Origin: Rhodothermia bacterium
GTDB lineage: Bacteria; Bacteroidota; Rhodothermia; Rhodothermales; JABDKH01
DNA length: 10,486 bases
NCBI GenBank assembly: GCA_018679295.1
Contig: JAHHLP010000114.1
Location: 1-10,486 of the forward strand
Direction: 5' to 3'
Positions 5,057 through 10,486 of the stretch are shown one piece after another. A program made the translations under genes and the position numbers. The first letter of the stretch is position 1. Each line of letters begins with the position of its first letter. The notes under the pieces are model-generated. The model saw only the letters and a program-made list of their open reading frames with translations, did no database searches and had not been told where the DNA came from.

Positions 5057-7723
5057 TCACCCGAAGCGATCGATCAGCTCGGCTACCAGCGCCGTCCAGC
5101 CGGTCTGGTGGCTGGCACCGAGACCTATCCCGTTGTCGCCATGGAAGTACTCGTGAAACAGAAGATGATTCTTCCAATGAGGGTCGGCCTGCATGTACGG
5201 GTTGTCGCCGAGAAAAGGTCGGTTGCCGTCAGCGTCTCGAAGGAATATGCTAGTCAGCCGTTGGCCGATATTCTTCGCTACCTCGTCGAGTGATTGCTCA
5301 TTGCCCGAATTTCTCGGCAGATCGATGGTCAAGCTGTCTCCGTAGTAGGCGTGGTAGTCGAGCAGAGCTTCAATCATTAGATAGTTCAGCGGCATCCAGA
5401 TGGGTCCCCGCCAGTTCGAGTTGCCTCCGAAGAGCGCCGTGCGCGATTCGGCGGGCTCGTACTCGACCTTGTACTCATTGCCGTTGACGCGAAGCACAAA
5501 AGGTTCTTCCTCGTGCTGGCGCGACAGGGATCGAATGCCGTAGTCCGACAGGAAGCGAGTCGGATCGAGTACGCGCTCCATGATTCGGCGCAGCTTGGGC
5601 TCGTCCACCAGCGAGAGGAGCCGTCGATCGTTCTCACCGGGCCGACCCATCGACGAAATGTGCTCGACCAGTTCCGGACGGTATTCCGCAAACCACTCCA
5701 TCCGACGACGAAAGCGGGGCAGCATGTCGAGGACCTCACCCTCTATGACTTCGACAGCGAGGAGAGGAATCAACCCGACGAAGGAGCGAACCTTGACAGG
5801 ATAGTAGCGATTGTCCGGCGTATGGATCAGATCGTAGTAGAACCCGTCTTCCGGATCCCACAGTCCGGTACCGCCGCAGCCGTCGTTGATAGCGCTGGCG
5901 ATATACACGAAGTGCTCGAAGAACTTCGTCGCGACGTCCTCATATGCAGGGCGCGTCTTGGCAAGCTCAAGGGAGATCCGGAGCATGAACAGGCAGTACA
6001 TCCCCATCCATGCTGTGCCGTCCGCTTGCTCCAGATAACCGCCGGTAGGCAGTGGCTTGCTGCGGTCGAAGACCCCGATGTTGTCGAGACCCAGAAATCC
6101 TCCCTGAAAGACGTTGTTGTCGCCGAGATCCTTGCGGTTGACCCACCACGTGAAGTTGAGCAGGAGTTTGTGGTAGATCCGCTCGAGAAAGACGGTGTCC
6201 GCGTGTCCGGTGACCTTGCGTGTGATTTCATAAACACGCCATGCAGCCCACGCGTGGACGGGAGGGTTCACGTCTCCGAAGTTCCACTCGTAGGCCGGAA
6301 TCTGGCCATTGGGATGCATGTACCATTCGCGCAAAATGATGGTCAGCTGGCGCTTGGCCCACTCGGGGTCGATCATGGCGATGGGCAACGTGTGAAAGGC
6401 GAGATCCCATGCTGCGAACCACGGATACTCCCACTTGTCGGGCATCGACATTACCGCGACGGAGTAGAAATGCCGCCACTCTGAATTGCGACCGCTGAGC
6501 CGTGCCGTTGAGGGCGGCGGTTTCGCCGGATCGCCCTCGAGCCAGAGGTCGACGCCGTAGTGATAAAACTGCTTGCTCCATAAAAGTCCCGCGAAGGCCT
6601 GGCGCTGCACGCGACGCTCATCTTCGCTCAGCGATTCGCGATGGATGGATGCGTAGAAGTCGTCGCATTCGTTCCGGCGCATCTCGAAGGTTTCGTCCGT
6701 CGATTCGAAGGGTGCGTCGATCGAGTGATTCGCGAAACGCACGTCCACGACCCAGGACTCCCCGGGCTGCAAGACGTGCCGAAACCAGGCGGCGGCCTTC
6801 GTTCCACGCATCTCAGGATTCACTGCGTCGGTCTTGTCGTGGACCACGCGCTCGTTAATCCCGTCCTTGACGTACGTGGCGTCGTTGGTCGTTCCCCACA
6901 GTCGCTCGGAGTTGGTCTCGTTACCCGTGAAGAGAAGACCCCCGTCGCTACGTCCCGATCGGCATTGCGCATACCACCACCGCTCACCGATATGATGATG
7001 CGTTCCGTGGACTTTGAAGGGAGCATCACCTGTGACTGCATGTAGCTCGGGCTTGGGGCGCGGCCGGTGATAACCCCATCCCCACGTGTTGCGATACCAG
7101 ACGTGCGGAAGCAGGTGGAGCGGCGCAGCTTCGGGGCCCCGGTTGACGGCTGTGATGCGGCAGAGGATGTCTTCCTCGTCGACCTTCGCGTACTCGATGA
7201 AGACATCGAAATAGCGATTCCCGAGGAACGTGTCGTGCAGCGCGTCGAACAACTCGAACTCCGGGTCGAGCCGGCTGCGCGACTCGTTGATGGCGCGAAG
7301 CTCGTCATAGGGAAAGGCAACCTGAGGATACTTGTAGAGCATCTTCATGTACGCGTGCGTCGGGACGCCGTCGAGGTAGAAGTAATGTTCCTTGACGTCT
7401 TCCCCGTGGTTTCCCTGTCGGCCGTCCAGGCCGAAGAGCCGCTCCTTCAGATGCGGGTCGCGCTCGTTCCACATCGCGACGGCGAGGCACAGGTTCTGGA
7501 ACCGGTTGCAGAAGCCGCCCAGTCCGTCCTCATTCCAGCGATAGACCCGGCTGCGGGCATGCTCGTACGGGAAGTGGCGCCAGACGTCGCCCTTTGCGCT
7601 GTAATCTTCACGCACGGTTCCCCAGGCTCGCTCGGCCACATAGGGTCCCCAGTGTTTCCAGTCGGCGCGGCGTTCCTCGGAGTCGATGAGTCGCCGTTGC
7701 TCTGCGTTGTTGCCGTAGTTCAT
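5057..7723 (-). CDS. GH63-like glycoside hydrolase (glucosidase family)
   Basis: An 888-residue probable cytoplasmic glycosidase of the (alpha/alpha)6-barrel type related to family GH63. GH63 comprises processing glucosidase I, bacterial YgjK and mannosylglycerate/glucosylglycerate hydrolases. The opening, RRADWKHWGPYVAERAWG then TVREDYSAKGDVW, and RERLFGL/NHGEDVKEHYFYLD in the first 120 residues, match the long bacterial 'glucosidase' subgroup as remembered. The N-terminal half is beta-rich; the catalytic barrel starts near residue 400. The candidate general acid is Asp440 in WFAAWDLAFH and the candidate base is Glu858 in FHEYFHGDNG, ahead of GASHQTGWTAL; both are assigned by analogy. PAYEWNFGDVNPP (about 476-488) and EQADGTAWM (about 565-573) line the barrel. 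There is no signal peptide. The frame extends to a TTG at 7801, but the ATG at 7723 begins where the family begins and avoids overlap with the terminator at 7803-7830. The substrate is not known from sequence; a compatible-solute glycoside or a trehalose/glucan oligosaccharide are candidates. Confidence 0.87.
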   Translation of the reverse strand: MNYGNNAEQRRLIDSEERRADWKHWGPYVAERAWGTVREDYSAKGDVWRHFPYEHARSRVYRWNEDGLGGFCNRFQNLCLAVAMWNERDPHLKERLFGLDGRQGNHGEDVKEHYFYLDGVPTHAYMKMLYKYPQVAFPYDELRAINESRSRLDPEFELFDALHDTFLGNRYFDVFIEYAKVDEEDILCRITAVNRGPEAAPLHLLPHVWYRNTWGWGYHRPRPKPELHAVTGDAPFKVHGTHHHIGERWWYAQCRSGRSDGGLLFTGNETNSERLWGTTNDATYVKDGINERVVHDKTDAVNPEMRGTKAAAWFRHVLQPGESWVVDVRFANHSIDAPFESTDETFEMRRNECDDFYASIHRESLSEDERRVQRQAFAGLLWSKQFYHYGVDLWLEGDPAKPPPSTARLSGRNSEWRHFYSVAVMSMPDKWEYPWFAAWDLAFHTLPIAMIDPEWAKRQLTIILREWYMHPNGQIPAYEWNFGDVNPPVHAWAAWRVYEITRKVTGHADTVFLERIYHKLLLNFTWWVNRKDLGDNNVFQGGFLGLDNIGVFDRSKPLPTGGYLEQADGTAWMGMYCLFMLRISLELAKTRPAYEDVATKFFEHFVYIASAINDGCGGTGLWDPEDGFYYDLIHTPDNRYYPVKVRSFVGLIPLLAVEVIEGEVLDMLPRFRRRMEWFAEYRPELVEHISSMGRPGENDRRLLSLVDEPKLRRIMERVLDPTRFLSDYGIRSLSRQHEEEPFVLRVNGNEYKVEYEPAESRTALFGGNSNWRGPIWMPLNYLMIEALLDYHAYYGDSLTIDLPRNSGNEQSLDEVAKNIGQRLTSIFLRDADGNRPFLGDNPYMQADPHWKNHLLFHEYFHGDNGIGLGASHQTGWTALVAELIDRFG

Positions 7724-7802
7724 TCGGGAACGCTTCGAATCTTGATGGTCGGACCTGAAAATAGCACTCCCGTTTCCGCGTGTTGAAATACTGGCAAACA
7801 AA

Positions 7803-7830
7803 GAGGCGACCTCATCAAAAAGGTCGCCTC
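7803..7830 (-). terminator. Intrinsic terminator of the minus-strand run upstream of the glycosidase
   Basis: GAGGCGACCT (7803-7812) and AGGTCGCCTC (7821-7830) pair perfectly around an 8-nt loop; one more A-T pair can extend the stem. Read on the minus strand the stem is followed by TTGTTTGCC, a T-rich tail. It ends transcripts coming from 9034-7892 and lies 80 nt before the glycosidase ATG, so the glycosidase needs its own promoter in 7724-7802 or depends on readthrough. Confidence 0.85.
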
Positions 7831-7891
7831 TGTTACAGTTGCTAATGGGATACGGTTCAGAAAATGCTCTGCCAGCATATGGGAGGGTCCA

Positions 7892-8035
7892 CTACTTCAG
7901 CGTGAACCCCGAGCGCCTGTTACCGCTCGGCGTCTGAACCACCTTGATCGACAGTTTGTACTCGTTGCCCGATTCATCCTGGACCTTCCCGTTTCCGTGG
8001 ACGGAGATCGATAATATTCGAAGTTTTGAAGACAA
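7892..8035 (-). CDS. Possible small hypothetical protein or gene remnant
   Basis: A doubtful reading frame of 47 residues if started at the TTG at 8035; the frame is open up to 8251, but the upstream part overlaps the small membrane-protein gene and reads like a shadow. The C-terminal section (ISVHGNGKVQDESGNEYKLSIKV...) has the look of a real beta-rich protein: Gly/Asp/Lys turns alternating with hydrophobic residues. There is no ATG and no clear ribosome binding site. Its stop is 62 nt before the strong terminator, which suits the last gene of a transcript. It may be a true small gene with an unusual start, or the 3' remnant of a gene whose 5' part is lost. No family is recognised. Confidence 0.27.
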   Translation of the reverse strand: MSSKLRILSISVHGNGKVQDESGNEYKLSIKVVQTPSGNRRSGFTLK

Positions 8036-8129
8036 ACAAAGCGTGGGCGGCAAGCGCGCACGTTTGGCGGTCGATGTGGCCGGTGACCGGAGGACGCGTA
8101 GCAGGACTTCCGGGTTTGCGCGGAGTCTG

Positions 8130-8390
8130 CTATGAAAGGTTCTCTTGCGCGCTGTCGGGAGGCAGGTCCGTATCCCTCGAAGTGTAGTCCCGCTTGATCT
8201 TCCAGATGACGAGCAGGATAGGACCACCGTGAACGATAAGGTCGAAGACATCCGCCGGGCGCGATAGTTCGCCGTTCACAAGCATGACCAGCTTTTCCCA
8301 GAGGTGCGGTTGTGGGAAGAGGGGGGCGATACCCAACAAGAGGGCGGCGATGACGAGCACCGTCAGCGGCATACGATCAAGTAGATTCAT
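8130..8390 (-). CDS. Small two-helix membrane protein (often auto-named 'RND transporter')
   Basis: An 86-residue inner-membrane protein. Helix 1 is about residues 8-24 (PLTVLVIAALLLGIAPLF) and helix 2 about 47-63 (DVFDLIVHGGPILLVIWKI), joined by a loop with PQPHLWEKLVML and the RPADVFD motif; a charged tail follows. From memory, short proteins with this LLDR-P-L...GlaPf.P.PHL.EK...L..G.L.rp.DifDL..H pattern are widespread in databases under the name 'RND transporter'. The protein is far too short to be an RND pump (about 1000 residues), so that name should not be taken as a function. The ATG at 8390 begins at the conserved MNLLDR; the frame extends to a TTG at 8414 that adds 8 residues. No Shine-Dalgarno sequence is evident. 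The gene sits between two short doubtful frames on the same strand. Confidence 0.7.
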   Translation of the reverse strand: MNLLDRMPLTVLVIAALLLGIAPLFPQPHLWEKLVMLVNGELSRPADVFDLIVHGGPILLVIWKIKRDYTSRDTDLPPDSAQENLS

Positions 8391-8448
8391 AGTGTTGAGC
8401 ACAACTACTTTCAAGTGGAACGTTGGGATACAATGGCGGCCCCGTGTC

Positions 8449-8526
8449 TTACTTGGCTTGTTCCCGATTGCGGACCATGGCCTTGACCAAATTGGTGATC
8501 CCGCCAGGGCTCCCCCGGGGTTTCAT
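8449..8526 (-). CDS. Possible 25-residue micro-ORF
   Basis: An ATG-to-TAA frame encoding MKPRGSPGGITNLVKAM plus VRNREQAK, basic and helix-prone. A stop lies 7 codons upstream, so it cannot be the tail of the neighbouring gene in frame. There is no clear ribosome binding site (CGTCTCGATT precedes the ATG). It ends 58 nt before the small membrane-protein ATG, where it could act as a leader peptide. The coding claim rests only on its plausible composition, and chance is a serious alternative. Confidence 0.2.
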   Translation of the reverse strand: MKPRGSPGGITNLVKAMVRNREQAK

Positions 8527-8605
8527 AATCGAGACGTTCTTTGGTCATGGCGACGAGGGCGCTTGACTCACTTTCAGGTGGGGAGGGGCCAACCCGGCTG
8601 GTCAA

Positions 8606-9034
8606 CTATCGCCTGCTCTTCAGCTCCTCATTCTTCGCGGTAGGTTCCGGGCGCTTGTCGACCGTGATCGTGGTGTCAAACACGCGGCATCGCGGACATT
8701 GCCACCGCTTTCCAGCCGGCCGGGCCGGATGATTCGTGTTCTGGAGTTTCTCGCTGCCGCCGAAATCATGATAATTGGCACACTCTTTCTCGAAAGCAGC
8801 CCGCACACTACTCGCGTACGAGAACTTGAAATGAGTAAACGACCCCTCTCCCGCCCAGAATAGCAACGGTTTTCGAAGATCGTTATCTGCTCTTCCGACG
8901 AACGAAATCAAGAAAGTTGATTGGTCCTCGGTAAGGCGTCCGAGCGCGTAGTTGCCAGGACTATTCGCAGAAACCAGGCGGGAAACTACAGCAGCGTCGA
9001 GTGGATACGACACATGCATTTCAAGCGATGCCAT
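8606..9034 (-). CDS. Hypothetical protein with GIY-YIG-like motif spacing and paired Cys/His residues
   Basis: A 142-residue soluble protein of no firmly recognised family. Its motif order recalls the GIY-YIG nuclease fold: GNYALGR (residues 27-33) in place of 'GIY', FLISFVGRADNDL (41-53) in place of 'YIG' and its Arg, FKFSYASS then AAFEKECANYHDFGG (79-93) with Glu82/Glu84 at the expected metal-binding position, and LQNTNHP (98-103) where nucleases have Asn. The usual 'L..R' after YIG is altered to LRKPL. Cys85-x3-His89 and Cys113-x2-Cys116 (WQCPRC) could bind one zinc ion. From memory similar 'NxxHPxRPAG-x-W-x-CPxC' proteins occur as uncharacterised ORFs in many bacteria. The tail after 117 is hydrophilic and likely disordered. 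Start: ATG at 9034 with AAGAGG (9041-9046) 6 nt upstream. Enzyme activity is unproven; the fold assignment is inference. Confidence 0.78.
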   Translation of the reverse strand: MASLEMHVSYPLDAAVVSRLVSANSPGNYALGRLTEDQSTFLISFVGRADNDLRKPLLFWAGEGSFTHFKFSYASSVRAAFEKECANYHDFGGSEKLQNTNHPARPAGKRWQCPRCRVFDTTITVDKRPEPTAKNEELKSRR

Positions 9035-9541
9035 GGGGATCCTCTTGTCCAGTATGTGAATTCAGTTGCGCCTCCCATGAGATCATCGAGTCCAACGATA
9101 TTCCGATGCTGAGCTGCCCTGGGTCCTTGATTCCGTTCTTCGCGGTCGAGGCTTGGCACTCGCGGTTTGCGGGCCGCCAAGCATTTCCGCCTATTGGGTC
9201 ACGACGCCAGACCCCTCAGATCGGCCGGGAATAAACTCAACTCGAATCTTTTGGCGCTGAACGAGGGGATGTAGCCGCCGGTAAGAAGCGGACTTCGGTC
9301 AGAACTCGGAAGTGATAGCTCGGAAGGCTCACTTGATCAACGGTACTTTACCGAAAACGGCAAGCAGATGCCACTGAATTACCGGTGGACCTGAGAAATC
9401 GCTTCTGAGGACTGCTCGCTGTCGATTCCAACCGAGACTAACGCATACCAACTTGACTTTCCACTGTTGGTTGCTTTCGTTGCCAACGTGAAGCTGATCA
9501 GCGGCGATCCAACTCCTATAGCCTACTAACGGAGGCTCCTC
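9035..9541. other. Long intergenic region with no convincing gene
   Basis: About 500 bases between two divergent genes. Both strands were read. A plus-strand frame from the ATG at 9028 to 9234 contains CPVCEF and, 20 residues later, MLSCPGS, which faintly suggests a zinc ribbon, but it lacks a ribosome binding site, overlaps the start of the divergent gene by 7 nt and turns into low-quality sequence; it is not called as a gene. Bases 9235-9530 hold no usable ORF and no tRNA-like structure. TTGACT at 9453-9458 is a -35-like sequence for the secreted-protein gene, but no -10 partner at 16-18 nt is clear. Confidence 0.55.
9531..9535 (+). promoter_or_regulatory. Ribosome binding site of the T9SS-secreted protein
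   Basis: GGAGG with 6 nt to the ATG at 9542; strong and well spaced, it fixes the start of the last gene. Confidence 0.8.
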
Positions 9542-10486
9542 ATGAATCGCCCATCTTTGACTCCGCTTGCGCGTCTATTCGCTGGTTTGAGTCTGCTGTC
9601 GGTCGCTATCTGCCCTGCGGCGCTTCTCGCGCAAACAGATATGGCACGCGAACGGTGCGATCAAGTGCATTCCCAGTTTCTCGGAAACTGCAGTTTTGAG
9701 CGGTGGTCGGTAGGAGTGCCAGCAAACTGGGAGAGTAGCAGTGACGCGGTCACCCGGTCCCCCGATTTCGATCCAAACGATTCGATTGAGGGTGACGCCT
9801 ATTCGGCTCGGCTTGAGGTACTTCCCTCAAATTGCTGCCCGACTCTTCGGAGCTTTCAGTCGGGCGGAGGGCACCGTGTGGACAAAGCCTATCCATACTT
9901 TCGAGGATCATTCAAGGACTCGCTGCTGATGATGGATTCGCTGGTCGTCTCACTTACGGTCATCAACAGGACGACCGGTGCCACGGAAGGAGCCGGCTTC
10001 ACCAAGTTTCAGACCGAGCAACCGCCGTCTTGGCAGGAATTCGTCGTGCCTATCGGGTATACCGGTCTTCAGCCGGGGGAGGTTGCCGATCTGCTTGTCG
10101 AGGCGCAGTTCGGGATTACTGGTTCTCCTCCCTTTGGAGATCCGACGATAGGTTCGTGGGTGCTGGTGGACAACGTATTTGTATCGAGCACCATGGCGAC
10201 TGCGATCGAGGATATTGGGAAGGCTCCCGGTTCTCTTGTGGTCCACAGAAATTTCCCGAACCCGGCCACCTCGTTCACCACTGTCGCCTTCGAGCTTCAG
10301 GCTCCCAGCGTGATAGAAGTCTCCTTGTTCGACGTACTAGGTCGCAGAGTTTTCATTGTGGAGGTGGGTCTAAAATCGATGGGAAGTCACGAAGTTGAGA
10401 TCGACACCGACCGCCTACCGTCGGGCGCTTACGTCTACCGGGTACGGGCTGGCCGTGACGTTTACAACAAACTGTTTGTTGTTGCT
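9542..10486 (+). CDS. Type IX-secreted protein with Por (type A) sorting domain, 3' end outside window
   Basis: The first 315 residues of a cell-surface or secreted protein; the frame is open to the window edge. Residues 1-30 are a Sec signal peptide (positive start, hydrophobic LFAGLSLLSVAICPAALLA, probable cut before Gln31). The middle, starting FLGNCSFERWSVGVPANW (46-63) and ending WVLVDNVFV near residue 210, has the pattern of a jelly-roll, galactose-binding-like module ('N.sFE.W...P.nW' ... 'W..vDnv.v') seen in many FCB surface proteins; no catalytic motif is visible. Four Cys (39, 50, 98, 99) could form disulfides outside the cell. The C-terminal sorting domain starts near residue 235: NFPNPATSFTTVAFEL, then SLFDVLGRRV, LPSGAYVYRVRAG and KLFVV, the signature of T9SS cargo, which is cleaved as the protein is released or anchored. 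By comparison with the family only a few residues should be missing. GGAGG precedes the ATG. The binding partner is unknown. Confidence 0.88.
   Translation, partial: MNRPSLTPLARLFAGLSLLSVAICPAALLAQTDMARERCDQVHSQFLGNCSFERWSVGVPANWESSSDAVTRSPDFDPNDSIEGDAYSARLEVLPSNCCPTLRSFQSGGGHRVDKAYPYFRGSFKDSLLMMDSLVVSLTVINRTTGATEGAGFTKFQTEQPPSWQEFVVPIGYTGLQPGEVADLLVEAQFGITGSPPFGDPTIGSWVLVDNVFVSSTMATAIEDIGKAPGSLVVHRNFPNPATSFTTVAFELQAPSVIEVSLFDVLGRRVFIVEVGLKSMGSHEVEIDTDRLPSGAYVYRVRAGRDVYNKLFVVA

Noticed and set aside
5513..6484. Long plus-strand open frame of 323 codons opposite the glycosidase gene
   Set aside because: It is the antisense shadow of the GH63-like gene, which has clear family motifs over its whole length; high GC creates long antisense frames.
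7067..7786. Plus-strand open frame of 239 codons antisense to the glycosidase N terminus
   Set aside because: Antisense shadow without domain motifs; the opposite strand has strong family similarity here.
8444..8515. Possible SRP-like small RNA on the minus strand, from a resemblance of GGTCAAGGCCATGGTCCG to the 4.5S RNA core
   Set aside because: The GGAA-type tetraloop and the flanking conserved internal loops of SRP RNA are missing, so the resemblance is only partial.
9421..9445. T-arm-like GTCGATTCC suggesting a tRNA
   Set aside because: No TTC-R-A loop, no acceptor stem and no anticodon arm can be formed around it.
9832..10398. Plus-strand frame of 188 codons inside the secreted-protein gene
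   Set aside because: Out of frame with the signal peptide and T9SS sorting domain read from 9542; its sequence is rich in Arg/Ser/Cys as expected for a shadow.

Overview
The window looks like ordinary chromosomal DNA from a GC-rich member of the Bacteroidota/Rhodothermota (FCB) lineage. The best evidence is the secreted protein at the right edge. It has a signal peptide and a C-terminal type IX secretion (Por) sorting domain, a system confined to that lineage. The histidine kinase at the left edge is of the HisKA_3 type common in these bacteria. Shine-Dalgarno sequences are present before some genes and absent before others. No tRNA, rRNA, CRISPR array, insertion sequence or prophage gene was seen.

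Layout, left to right. (1) 2-1392, plus strand: the 3' part of a histidine kinase gene followed by its NarL/FixJ-type response regulator, a two-component pair. (2) 1457-2086, minus strand: a membrane-anchored or periplasmic cytochrome P460-like haem protein. Its upstream region (2087-2414) holds a perfect 11-bp hairpin and an inverted repeat near the next gene. (3) 2415-4991, plus strand: a small heat-shock protein (Hsp20), then archease and the RNA ligase RtcB. The last two form a compact pair (33-nt gap) for RNA repair or splicing-type ligation, in which archease helps RtcB load guanylate. (4) 5057-7723, minus strand: a long GH63-like glycosidase, convergent with rtcB. (5) 7803-9034, minus strand: a run consisting of a hypothetical protein with GIY-YIG-like motif spacing and paired Cys/His residues, a possible 25-codon ORF, a small two-helix membrane protein usually auto-named 'RND transporter', and a doubtful small reading frame. 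A strong intrinsic terminator at 7803-7830 closes this run and separates it from the glycosidase gene. (6) 9035-9541: about 500 bp with no convincing gene. (7) 9542-end, plus strand: the T9SS-secreted protein, cut by the window edge.

Functionally the window is a mosaic rather than one pathway: signal transduction, haem protein, protein and RNA stress repair, glycoside hydrolysis, and secretion. The only tight functional partnerships are kinase with regulator and archease with RtcB; Hsp20 upstream of the latter fits a stress theme, but co-transcription is inferred, not seen. No clearly new multi-gene system is evident. The least explained items are the GIY-YIG-like protein, the hairpin in the P460 leader, and the small reading frames between 7892 and 8526.
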